NCBI RefSeq assembly: GCF_001280015.1 | Contig: NZ_LGDV01000199.1 | Location: 1-64,000 of the forward strand | Length of the DNA: 64,000 nucleotides | DNA from: Streptomyces sp. MMG1121 | GTDB taxonomy: Bacteria; Actinomycetota; Actinomycetes; Streptomycetales; Streptomycetaceae | Direction: 5' to 3' | Part shown: piece after piece, positions 50,563-58,701 of the stretch | Layout of the letters: the number at the start of each line of letters is the position of its first letter | How positions within the stretch are numbered: position 1 is the first letter of the stretch | Notes under the pieces: model-generated | The model's input: the letters and a program-made list of their open reading frames with translations, nothing else | Told to the model about the DNA's origin: nothing | Databases searched by the model: none | Program-made: the position numbers and the translations under genes

Positions 50563-51270
50563 GTGCGCATTCGAACGCTGACCCTCGCCGCGGCCTCCGG
50601 GGCCGCCCTGCTCGCCGCCGGAGTGCTCCCCGCGCACGCGTCCTCCGCCCCCTCGGCGAGGTCCGCCCCGACGTCCGCCCAGGAGGGCTCGGTCAGCGCG
50701 GCCGACCTACTGGCCAAGGTGAAGTCCTGCTCGCAGATCTCCAACGGCAAGTACAAGACCGACGACGAGACGTCGGCCACGATCCCCGTGTGCGGCAAGA
50801 ACGGCGCGGTGTTCTGGAAGGCCGACATGGACATCGACTGCGACGGCCAGACCACCACCAACTGCAACAAGAACCGCGACCCCTGGTACCAGGACGACAC
50901 CGCCTTCCACCAGTCCGACGGCAAGCCGCTGAAGGCGGAGTCGCTGCCGTACGTCGTGGTGCCCAGCTCCAGCAGCATCTGGAACTACTCGAGCGCCGGC
51001 ATCAAGGGCGGCGGTGTGGTCGCCGTGATCTACAACAACAAGGTGGAGTACGCCGTCGTCGGTGACACCGGCCCCACGAAGATCATCGGCGAGGCGTCGT
51101 ACGCCACCGCCAAGGCTCTCGGCATCGATCCCGACCCGAAGACCGGCGGAGCCGACTCCGGCGTGACCTACATCCTGTTCAAGAACTCCAAGGTCTCCCC
51201 CATCGAGAGCCACAGCGCCGCGGTCTCGCTCGGGGACCAGCTGGCCCAGCAGTTCCTGGCCAATAACTGA
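50563..51270 (+). CDS. secreted chitosanase, GH75 family
   Basis: 235 residues from GTG 50563 (GAAGGG upstream), signal peptide [26 protein letters not shown]. The mature part has KADMDIDCDGQ with the catalytic Asp cluster, and DPWYQDDTAFHQSDGKPLKAESLPYVVVP, characteristic of GH75. It cuts chitosan in the medium, giving glucosamine oligomers that relieve the operator upstream. Single-gene unit facing the convergent SDR. Confidence 0.9.
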   Translation: MRIRTLTLAAASGAALLAAGVLPAHASSAPSARSAPTSAQEGSVSAADLLAKVKSCSQISNGKYKTDDETSATIPVCGKNGAVFWKADMDIDCDGQTTTNCNKNRDPWYQDDTAFHQSDGKPLKAESLPYVVVPSSSSIWNYSSAGIKGGGVVAVIYNNKVEYAVVGDTGPTKIIGEASYATAKALGIDPDPKTGGADSGVTYILFKNSKVSPIESHSAAVSLGDQLAQQFLANN

Positions 51271-51283
51271 GCTGTTCGGTAGG

Positions 51284-51985
51284 TCAGTTGGGCTGCCCCA
51301 GCGGTCGTACGACCACGGTGTTGACGTCGACCCCGGCCGGTTGCCGGATCGCCCAGAGAACCGAGTCGGCGATCTGGTCGGCGGTCAGCAGGTGCCCCGG
51401 GGGCAGGCTGCCGAGGCCGTCCCAGAAGGGGGTCTCCACCCGGCCGGGGGCGACCAGCGTCACTCCGATCCCGAACTCCGTGACCTGGCGCCGGGTGTTC
51501 TCGGCGAGCCCGGTGACAGCCCATTTGGTGGCGCCGTAGAGATTGCCCGGGGTGTTCACGAAACCGGCGACGCTGCCGACGAGGACGATCCGGCCGCGGG
51601 TCTCCTTCAGGGCCTCGACGGAGGCGCGGATGAGCAGGGCCGGGCCGAGGACGTTGGTGAGGACCATCTCGGTCCAGCCCGCCGGGTCGCCGTCTGCGAC
51701 GGAGTCGTGGGTGGCGAAGCCGGCGTTGGCGACGACGGTGTCCAGTCGGCCGTACACCTTGAGCGTACGGTCGACGGCGTTCTGCATGTCGTCGAACGTC
51801 GACGCGTCGCCGGCGACCGTCAGCAGTTCCTCGGGCCGGCCGAGCCCGTCGGCGAAGTCCCGCAGCCGGGACTCGGTACGGCCGGTGACGGTGACGCGGT
51901 GTCCGGCGGCCAGCAGCTGCCTGGCGACGGCGGCGCCGATGCCGGTGGCGCCGCCGGTGATGAGTGCGACCGGAGAGTCGTTCAC
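51284..51985 (-). CDS. SDR-family oxidoreductase
   Basis: 233 residues from GTG 51985 (VNDSPVALITGGATGIGAAVA); the upstream frame is a shadow of the methyltransferase region. Complete classical SDR: TGGATGIG cofactor site, NAG motif in VVANAGFAT, catalytic Ser in VGSVAGF, and YGATK with the Tyr and Lys. Substrate unknown. Convergent with the chitosanase (13 bp apart), and it reads away from the methyltransferase upstream. Confidence 0.9.
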   Translation of the reverse strand: MNDSPVALITGGATGIGAAVARQLLAAGHRVTVTGRTESRLRDFADGLGRPEELLTVAGDASTFDDMQNAVDRTLKVYGRLDTVVANAGFATHDSVADGDPAGWTEMVLTNVLGPALLIRASVEALKETRGRIVLVGSVAGFVNTPGNLYGATKWAVTGLAENTRRQVTEFGIGVTLVAPGRVETPFWDGLGSLPPGHLLTADQIADSVLWAIRQPAGVDVNTVVVRPLGQPN

Positions 51986-52080
51986 GGGATCCCCCTGTGT
52001 GTCGGTGACGCGGGGGAGTTCATCACGTGGAGCGCACTCGAAGTCAACCGCCCGGCCCCTCCCCTGTACCGGCCGCACCG

Positions 52081-53010
52081 TTACGCCGGCCGCACCGCCC
52101 GGTGCACCGTGTGGGCCGCCAGAGCGAACACGTCGGGACGGAGGTGGACACTGCCGGGATCGGTGGGGTCGAGGAGCCGGTCGAAGGTGGCGCGGTCCTC
52201 GGCGTCCAGGTCCTCGGCAAAGACCTCGCGGGTACGGGTCAGCGCGGAGACGACGAAGGCGCGCGCCCGCTCCGGCAGGGGGGCGGGCACGTCGAGCAGG
52301 AAGCTGCGGGTTCCGGTGTGCTTCAGGCCCGCGGCGCCCAGCAGGGCCGGCCAGTCCTCGGTCACGGCGGCCGCGCCGGGCAGCTCCGCGCGCATCCGGG
52401 CGAAGCGGTCCTCCTGGACGGCGTCGAGGCGGGCCTGCAGTCCGGGGCGGCCGAAGCCGATGTCGCGGGGCAGATAGCGGGGCCGCAGGCCGCCCTCCAG
52501 GACGGCCAGGGTGCCGCCGGGGGCGAGCCGGGCGCCGAACGCGGCAAGCCCGGCCCTCTGGTCGCCGAGGTGGTGCAGGCTGCGGCTGGCCCACAGCAGG
52601 TCCGCCGGGTACTCCAACTCCTTGAGAGAGTAGGGGAGTTCACCGACGATGGTGTCGAAGCGGTCCGCGACGCCCTGGCGGGCGGCCCGGGCACGGGCGT
52701 GCTCCAGCAGCGGGGCGGAGCCGTCCGCGGCGACCACCCGGGCGCCGGGGAACGTCTCTGCGAACAGGCAGGCGATCACACCGGGCCCGCTGCCCGCGTC
52801 CACGATCAGACCGGGCTCGGTCACGTCCTCGGCCAGCCAGGCGAGGGCGCGCGCATACGCCGGACTGTTCAGCTCGGCCTCCGCCTCCAGCAGCGCCACC
52901 ATCGCGGCCCAGTCGACGGCGCCGTCGTGGGAGTGCCCCGCGTGGCCCGTGTGCGCGTGGGGCGCGTCATCGCCGTGCCGCCCGTGCTGGTCGTGGTCCG
53001 CGTGTGCCAT
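52081..53010 (-). CDS. SAM-dependent methyltransferase with His-rich N-terminus
   Basis: 309 residues from ATG 53010. The first 30 residues (HADHDQHGRHGDDAPHAHTG, then HAGHSHDG) contain nine histidines, like metal-binding tails. Motif I is LIVDAGSGPGVIACL, followed by VVAADGSAPLLEHAR and SLHHLGD. The C-terminal half is helical without clear family features. It could be a metal-linked or small-molecule methyltransferase; no target is visible. Divergent from the PhyH-like gene. Confidence 0.8.
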   Translation of the reverse strand: MAHADHDQHGRHGDDAPHAHTGHAGHSHDGAVDWAAMVALLEAEAELNSPAYARALAWLAEDVTEPGLIVDAGSGPGVIACLFAETFPGARVVAADGSAPLLEHARARAARQGVADRFDTIVGELPYSLKELEYPADLLWASRSLHHLGDQRAGLAAFGARLAPGGTLAVLEGGLRPRYLPRDIGFGRPGLQARLDAVQEDRFARMRAELPGAAAVTEDWPALLGAAGLKHTGTRSFLLDVPAPLPERARAFVVSALTRTREVFAEDLDAEDRATFDRLLDPTDPGSVHLRPDVFALAAHTVHRAVRPA

Positions 53011-53136
53011 GGTGGTCAGCCTCTCGTTCGGATGCCGCCAGCGTGCGGCGGCACTCCCCGACCAGGCCAGTCCTGTTGCCGGTGTCGCAAAAAAACCGGG
53101 TGCGCGGCAGCGGTATCGGCAGCACCATGGGGCCGT

Positions 53137-53901
53137 GTGGACGATATACAGGTGGAACGCTTCCTCGCCGACGGCTTCGTGAAGATCGAGGGCGCGGTCC
53201 CGCCCCGCGTCGCCGAGGACTGCACCCGGCTGCTGTGGCGGGAGACGGGGTACGACCCCGGGGACCCGAGCACCTGGAAGGAGCCAGTGGTACGGCTCGG
53301 CGACATGGCGCAGGGGCCGTTCGCCGCCGCGGCCAACGCGGCCGTCCTGCACGAGGCGTTCGATCTGCTGGCGGGCGAGGGCCGGTGGGCGCCGCGCTAT
53401 TCGCTGGGGACCTTGCCGTTGCGCTTCCCGCACCCCGTGGAGCCGGACGACGCGGGTTGGCACATCGAGGGCAGTTATCTCCCCGAGGGTGAGACCTGGT
53501 ACTTCACCAATCTGCGCTCACGGGACCGCGCCCTGCTGATGCTCTTCCTGTTCAGCGAGGTGACGCAGGCCGACGCCCCCACCCGAATCCGCGTCGGCTC
53601 GCATCTGGACGTGCCGCCGCTGCTGGAGCCGTACGGTGAGGAGGGTGTGTCGGGGCTGGAGATCGCGCCGGCCCTGGAGGAGGCCACGGCCCACCGCCCG
53701 CTCGCTTACGCCACCGGCCGGCCCGGTGACGTCTACCTGTGCCATCCGTTCCTGGTCCACGCGGCCCAGCCGCACCACGGCACCCGGCCCCGCTTCATGG
53801 CGCAGCCACCGCTGTACCCGGCGGTGCCGTACGAACTGGATCGGGCGGATGGGGCGTACTCGCCGGTCGAGCGCGCGATCCGCCGGGGCCTGGGCCGCTA
53901 G
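53137..53901 (+). CDS. phytanoyl-CoA dioxygenase (PhyH)-like Fe(II)/2-oxoglutarate enzyme
   Basis: 254 residues from GTG 53137 (VDDIQVERFLADGFVKIEGAV). The jelly-roll core has WHIEGSY for the metal site (H-x-E in place of the usual H-x-D) and the distal His in CHPFLVHAAQPH, with Arg in TRPRFMAQPP for 2-oxoglutarate. No nearby pathway suggests a substrate. It ends 34 bp before the convergent GH6 cellulase stop. Confidence 0.8.
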   Translation: MDDIQVERFLADGFVKIEGAVPPRVAEDCTRLLWRETGYDPGDPSTWKEPVVRLGDMAQGPFAAAANAAVLHEAFDLLAGEGRWAPRYSLGTLPLRFPHPVEPDDAGWHIEGSYLPEGETWYFTNLRSRDRALLMLFLFSEVTQADAPTRIRVGSHLDVPPLLEPYGEEGVSGLEIAPALEEATAHRPLAYATGRPGDVYLCHPFLVHAAQPHHGTRPRFMAQPPLYPAVPYELDRADGAYSPVERAIRRGLGR

Positions 53902-53935
53902 CGGCGGGCCCCGGCGGACGGTCACCGCGCCGGTG

Positions 53936-55660
53936 CTACGGCAGCGGCGGGTAGGCGTTCTGCATCAGCTGCTGGAACTGGGCGGAGAACCAGTGCCCGG
54001 AGAGCGGGGCGTCCAGCAGGGCGCCCGACATGTTGTTGCCGTTGCGGGCGTTGCCCGTGTACGTCGGGTCGCACATCCGGTCGAAGCCCTTGCCCTCGTC
54101 GTTGGCGATGGCGGTGCTGGAGCCGTCGGACTCCCCCGGCGGCTTCATCCACACATAGGCGTCGATCCCGGCCGCCGGGCCGGCCTGCGGGCGTTCACCG
54201 AGGCCGGCGCCGGACTGGTTGCACCAGTTGCCGACGTGGATACGGCGGTCGTAGCGGCCACCGTCGACATAGGCGTCGACGCTGGTCTTCGGGCCCGGAC
54301 CGGCCGGACGGGCGGTGCCGCCCCAGCCGTTGCGGGAGGTGTCGATCAGCATGCCGATGTCCGAGTCGAAGCCGACCGACACCAGCTCGGTGCGGAAGGC
54401 CTGGGCGAAGGACAGCTCGTCGGCGTAGCGGTTCCAGTCCACCCACTTCGACTGGCGGACCGAGGTGCCGTTGACGCTGTCGTCGATCGTGAAGTTGTCC
54501 TCCTTCAGGGCGCTGTAGTTCGCGGTGTTGGTGATGAAGCCCTGGACGTCGCCGACCGTCGCGCCCGAGCTGGTGGCCGCCTGCTTGAACACATTCGCGG
54601 CGGCGGCGAAGTTGTCGTCCCAGCCGAGCCAGCCGTGGTGGCCGGCGTCGAGGTAGTTGTAGACGTTCGGGATGGCGCCGAGCTTGGCGAGGGCGTAGCC
54701 GACGCCCTTCACGTAGTTCCCGTTGGCGAGCATGGTGTCGCACTGGGGCGTGGCGGTGGCGCGGCTGCCGGTGTTGGTGACGAGGTTCGGCAGCGAGTCG
54801 ATCTCGATCGTGGTGACGATCCTGAGGGAGGCGTACTTGGGGTCGGACAGGATGGCCGCGATCGGGTCGATGAACTGCGACTCGTACCTGTCGATCTCGG
54901 TCGGGCCGAGTTCGCCGTTCGAGGCGAGAGCCGCGCAGTCACGTCCCGGCAGGTCGTAGACGACGAGTTGGACGACCTCCTGATCGCTGCCCTGCTGGGC
55001 GAGGGCCGCGTCCAGGTGGTCACGCAGGCCCATGCCACCGCTCACGCCGTTGATCGCGGCGATGCGGTCGAGCCAGACGCCGGTCGGCTCGTTGGAGACC
55101 CGGGTACCGCCCGGCTCGGCGGCGGCCTTGGCCGACCACTCGGGGTTCACGTACACCTTGGCGCCGGCGTAGGGGTTGTCGACGCGCCCGGAGGTGCCCC
55201 CGCCGGTACCGCCGCCCGAGCCGCCTCCCCCGCCGGTGCCGTCGTCGACGTTGCAGGTGACACCGTCGAGGGTGAACGTGGTGGGCAGCGCGTTGGTGCC
55301 GCTGTAGGTGCCGTTGAAACCGAAGCCGACCGAGGAGCCGGTCGCCAGGGTGCCGTTGTAGCCCTCGTTGGCGGCGGTGACGTCGCTGCCGCTCTGGCCG
55401 ATCTGCGCGTTCCAGCCGCTGGTGACCTTCTGGTTGCCGGCGTACGACCACTTCACCGACCAACTCGACTTTGCGGCCGCGTTGTTGGTGACGGTGACGG
55501 CGGCGGTGAAGCCGGTGTCCCACTGGTTCTGCACCGCGTAGTCGACGGTACAGGGGACGGCGTCGGCGGCGGCCGAGGCCGGACCGGTGCTGAGCGCCGT
55601 CCCGGACGCCCCGGCGACCAGCGCCAGGGCGGCGAGCAGCGGTGTTCTGGTACGACTCAT
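53936..55660 (-). CDS. secreted CBM2-GH6 cellobiohydrolase
   Basis: 574 residues. Signal peptide (MSRTRTPLLAALALVAGASG), CBM2 at about 35-137 with conserved Cys37 and Cys136, Gly/Ser/Thr linker (140-158), and a GH6 catalytic domain. VVYDLPGRDCAALASNGE (234-250) and VTTIEIDSLPNLV hold the family's catalytic aspartates, with WLGWDDN and GNWCNQSGAG further on. The exo-loop-containing length suggests a processive exoglucanase from non-reducing ends. It is 29 bp after the GH5 gene and should share its transcript. Confidence 0.93.
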   Translation of the reverse strand: MSRTRTPLLAALALVAGASGTALSTGPASAAADAVPCTVDYAVQNQWDTGFTAAVTVTNNAAAKSSWSVKWSYAGNQKVTSGWNAQIGQSGSDVTAANEGYNGTLATGSSVGFGFNGTYSGTNALPTTFTLDGVTCNVDDGTGGGGGSGGGTGGGTSGRVDNPYAGAKVYVNPEWSAKAAAEPGGTRVSNEPTGVWLDRIAAINGVSGGMGLRDHLDAALAQQGSDQEVVQLVVYDLPGRDCAALASNGELGPTEIDRYESQFIDPIAAILSDPKYASLRIVTTIEIDSLPNLVTNTGSRATATPQCDTMLANGNYVKGVGYALAKLGAIPNVYNYLDAGHHGWLGWDDNFAAAANVFKQAATSSGATVGDVQGFITNTANYSALKEDNFTIDDSVNGTSVRQSKWVDWNRYADELSFAQAFRTELVSVGFDSDIGMLIDTSRNGWGGTARPAGPGPKTSVDAYVDGGRYDRRIHVGNWCNQSGAGLGERPQAGPAAGIDAYVWMKPPGESDGSSTAIANDEGKGFDRMCDPTYTGNARNGNNMSGALLDAPLSGHWFSAQFQQLMQNAYPPLP

Positions 55661-55689
55661 GAGTGCGGGTTTCTTCCCCGAATAGGGAG

Positions 55690-57165
55690 TCACGGGTTCA
55701 GGGCGCGCAGATGGTCGCGCAGCCCGATGCCGTACGCGGTGGGTGTGCCGTCGTAGGCGGAGATCAGGGACGGCCCCGAGGAACAGTCCCAGGTGTTCCA
55801 GGTCCAGCCGAGGTAGGACAGGTTCCGGTCGTCGAACCACTTCACGGCCTGGTCGATGAAGCCGTGCGAGCAGGTGTTCTCGCCGATCTCCCCGGCGATC
55901 AGCGGCACTTGGGCCGCGACCGGGGCGAGCGTGGAGTTCCAGCAGCTCTCGGACGAGCACGTGTTGAAGTTGTAGCCGTGGTAGGCGGCGGTGAGGTTGC
56001 CGACGGGATCCTGTGGTCTGTAGGCGGTCCACTGGCTGAGGTCGTTCGCATACGCCAGCCCTCCGGCCATGATGACGTTCTCGGACCCGGCGTTCCGGAT
56101 GCTGTCCACGAGATCCTGCATACCGGCGACCTCGTACGGGATCCCTGGGCAGGTCCCGCCGTCCCGCCAGCACCTCCAGGCGGCCGTGACGTCGGAGGTC
56201 GCCCGGTCCGGGTAGGGCTCGTTGAACAGGTCGAACACCGGTGCCGGGTCGTCCTTGAAGGTGCTCGCCACGGACGCCCAGAACGAGGGGCCGTACTGCG
56301 CGTCGGGCATGGGTTTCTGGCAGGTGGCGTGGACGTCGGAGCAGCCGGCCGAGTTGCCGGTGTACTGGCCGTAGGACCAGTGCAGATCGAGGATCGGGGT
56401 CATGCCGTGCGCCTCGACACGGGCCACCAGGTCCTTGACGGCGTTGATGTAGTTGGCACCGCCGTACTCGGGCTTGATGTCGGAAAGACCCAGCCAGCAC
56501 TCCTCGTTGAGCGGGATACGGACCGCGTTGGCCTTCCAGTCGGCGATCGCCTTGATCGCCGCGTCGTCCACCGGGCCGTCCCAGATGCCGTAGCCCTGCA
56601 CACACATGAACTCGCCGCCGGAGCGGTTGACACCGAGCAGCCGGTGGGTCGCGCCGACGGCGTCCACGAGGTCGGTGCCGGAGACATGGAGGGCGGGTGC
56701 GGTGCCGGGCGTGGCCGGATCCGTCGGCGGCGGTGACGTCGGGGGATCGGAATCGACGTTGCAGGAGGTGCCGTTGAGCTTGAACGTGTTCGGCGTGGTG
56801 TTGCTCACCGACCAGTTGGCGAGGAAGCCGGCACTGACGCTGGCGCCGGTGCCGAGGGAGCCGTTGTAGCTCTCGTTCGCCGCGATCACGCCGGTGCCGG
56901 ACTGGGACCACTTGGCGTTCCAGCCCTGGGTGATCTTCTGGCCGTCGGCGAGGTCGAATGTGAGCAGCCAACTGCTCAGTGCTGACTGGTTGTTGGTGAT
57001 TTTCACCGACCCCTGGAAGCCGCCCGCCCACTGATCGGTGACCGAGTACTCCACCGTGCACGCGGGCGTGGCCCCCTGGGCCTGCACCACCGGGACGAGC
57101 GCGCTCCCGACGAGCGCGACCGCACCGGCGGCGGCTAAAAGTACTGAACGCGGGGGGTGTCGCAT
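55690..57165 (-). CDS. secreted CBM2-GH5 endoglucanase
   Basis: 491 residues from ATG 57165 (AAGGAG upstream). Signal peptide MRHPPRSVLLAAAGAVALVG, CBM2 at about 35-137 (Cys36 and Cys136), Pro/Thr linker, then a GH5 barrel: AVRIPLNEECWLG, acid/base Glu in FDLFNEPYP, and nucleophile Glu in IAGEIGENT. It cuts internal beta-1,4-glucan bonds. Two CebR-type boxes lie upstream (57214 and 57357), so induction by cellobiose or cellooligosaccharides is expected together with the following GH6. Confidence 0.93.
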   Translation of the reverse strand: MRHPPRSVLLAAAGAVALVGSALVPVVQAQGATPACTVEYSVTDQWAGGFQGSVKITNNQSALSSWLLTFDLADGQKITQGWNAKWSQSGTGVIAANESYNGSLGTGASVSAGFLANWSVSNTTPNTFKLNGTSCNVDSDPPTSPPPTDPATPGTAPALHVSGTDLVDAVGATHRLLGVNRSGGEFMCVQGYGIWDGPVDDAAIKAIADWKANAVRIPLNEECWLGLSDIKPEYGGANYINAVKDLVARVEAHGMTPILDLHWSYGQYTGNSAGCSDVHATCQKPMPDAQYGPSFWASVASTFKDDPAPVFDLFNEPYPDRATSDVTAAWRCWRDGGTCPGIPYEVAGMQDLVDSIRNAGSENVIMAGGLAYANDLSQWTAYRPQDPVGNLTAAYHGYNFNTCSSESCWNSTLAPVAAQVPLIAGEIGENTCSHGFIDQAVKWFDDRNLSYLGWTWNTWDCSSGPSLISAYDGTPTAYGIGLRDHLRALNP

Positions 57166-57213
57166 GAGCGACTCCTTGCAGTTTGGCGCGCCGTGACAGA
57201 CGCGTCGACTGAT

Positions 57214-57370
57214 TGGAACCGCTCCCACTGGTGCGAAGGAACGTAGCGCCAAGTGGGCATATTGCCCAGGGGAGTTGCTGACGTCTTCTCAACCGCTGCG
57301 GTCGAATCTTTTCGACTCTTCAAACACCTTGACCGCTCACAGGGTCGTCTCCACTATGGGAGCGCTCCCA
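57214..57370. promoter_or_regulatory. two CebR boxes before the cellulase operon
   Basis: TGGGAGCGCTCCCA at 57357-57370 is a perfect 14-bp match to the known CebR operator. TGGAACCGCTCCCA at 57214-57227 has two mismatches. Both are followed by CTGGT, so the box and flank look duplicated. They lie in the 328-bp region between the GH5 start and the methyltransferase stop. The rest of that region contains no gene-like ORF. Confidence 0.88.
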
Positions 57371-57493
57371 CTGGTTCAAGCCTTGACTTCTCCCGAGCCG
57401 CCCACACCGTCGGCCTGGATGCCGTGGCCATGCCGTCCCCGAGGAAGAAGCTCGGGTGCGGGGTCGCGTGCGGGCGCGGGTGCGGGGCGGCTG

Positions 57494-58333
57494 TCACGTG
57501 GCGCGCCTCCCGGGGAGGACGGACGGGGTCACCTCCCAGTCGTCGCCGTCCGCACGGAAGTTGTCGCGGTCCCAGACGAACTCCTGCGCGCCAGCGGGCT
57601 TTTGGTAGGCGCGCAGCGCGAACACCGGGTCCGGGCGGGGGTGGTCCTGGCCCGGGAGGCCGGCCAGGCGCGTGGCGAACTCCTCGGTGCGGGCCTCGCC
57701 CGGCGGCAGCATGGTGAACCAGCCGCGGCGCAGGTCGGCGATGGTGGCACGCGGGCTGCGGCCCTGACCGACGCCACGGAACGCGGTGTCGCCGGCCGGC
57801 CGGAGCCCGTGCCGGCCGGCGTGCGCGGTGACGGAGGCGGCGGCGTCCGGGGCGGGGCGGCGCGGGCGGGAGGCGAGGACGGCGTCGATGTCGCTGCCGA
57901 CGTCGTGCGCGTCGGCCTTGTCGACGGTGGTGACGTAGACCCCGCCGGGCCGCAGCACACGGGCACACTCGGCGACGATGGCGTGGACGTCCTCGGGGTC
58001 CTCCAGCAGGTGCAGCAGCCAGATGCTGGTGACCGCGTGGAAGGTGCCGGCGGGAAAGGGCAGGCGGCGGCTGTCCGCCCGGACGACCGCGCCCGGCAGC
58101 CGGGCCCCCGCCCAGCTGACCATGGCGGGGGTGAGGTCGGCGCCGGTCACCCGCAGCGCGGGGCGGTCGGCCGCCAGCCGACGGGTGACGATGCCGGTGC
58201 CGCAGGCCACGTCGAGGAGCCGGCCCGGCCCCTCGGGGATCAGGTCGAGCACCGCTCGGGCGGCGGCCCCGGCGCGGGCCTCGCCGCCCCGGGACGCGTC
58301 GTAGGCGTCGGCTTCCTTGTCGTAGTCGAGCAT
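57494..58333 (-). CDS. SAM-dependent methyltransferase (UbiE/Methyltransf_11-like)
   Basis: 279 residues. MLDYDKEADAYDASRGGEARAGAAA is the usual start of this group, LLDVACGTGIVTRRL is motif I, TGADLTPAMV motif II and RADSRRLPFPAGTFHAVTSIWLLHLL motifs III-IV, and ARVLRPGGVYV motif V. A C-terminal tail of about 100 residues (ATIADLRRGWFTMLPPGE onward) is typical of small-molecule methyltransferases in Streptomyces. It follows the pterin dehydratase by five bp, suggesting co-transcription. Confidence 0.88.
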   Translation of the reverse strand: MLDYDKEADAYDASRGGEARAGAAARAVLDLIPEGPGRLLDVACGTGIVTRRLAADRPALRVTGADLTPAMVSWAGARLPGAVVRADSRRLPFPAGTFHAVTSIWLLHLLEDPEDVHAIVAECARVLRPGGVYVTTVDKADAHDVGSDIDAVLASRPRRPAPDAAASVTAHAGRHGLRPAGDTAFRGVGQGRSPRATIADLRRGWFTMLPPGEARTEEFATRLAGLPGQDHPRPDPVFALRAYQKPAGAQEFVWDRDNFRADGDDWEVTPSVLPGRRAT

Positions 58334-58338
58334 GCCCC

Positions 58339-58644
58339 TCAGTGTGCGCCGTGACCTGGGGCGATGTCCTCCACCCTGCGAGCGAGCGCGAAATCCCTCG
58401 CGGTGACGACGCCGCCCGCGCTGTGTGTGTTCACGCTGAGGGCGACGGTGTGATAGCCGAGGGTGAGGTCGGAGTGGTGGTCCAGCTCGTCCTGGACGAC
58501 GGCGATGTGCATCACGAGCGCCGCCGCCGCGAGGTGCGAGTCGAGCCGGTAGAGGCGGGTGAGGCTGTCGCCGTCCACCGACCAGCCGGGCAGTTCCGCC
58601 AGCCGGTCCTCGATCTCCTTCTGCGACAGTGGTTCTACGGCCAT
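58339..58644 (-). CDS. 4a-hydroxytetrahydrobiopterin dehydratase (pterin-4-alpha-carbinolamine dehydratase)
   Basis: 101 residues, standard length. ELDHHSDLTLGYHTVALSVNTHSAGGVVTARDFALAR contains the diagnostic [E/D]x3H(H)-P/S-x-[L/V] active-site histidines. It dehydrates the carbinolamine formed by aromatic amino acid hydroxylases. No such hydroxylase is in the window. It is upstream of the methyltransferase on the same strand. Confidence 0.93.
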   Translation of the reverse strand: MAVEPLSQKEIEDRLAELPGWSVDGDSLTRLYRLDSHLAAAALVMHIAVVQDELDHHSDLTLGYHTVALSVNTHSAGGVVTARDFALARRVEDIAPGHGAH

Positions 58645-58701
58645 GGCCGGGGCTCCCTTCGAGGCGGCGGGACGGACGGGCTACGGGTTCAGCCTGCCAC
58701 G

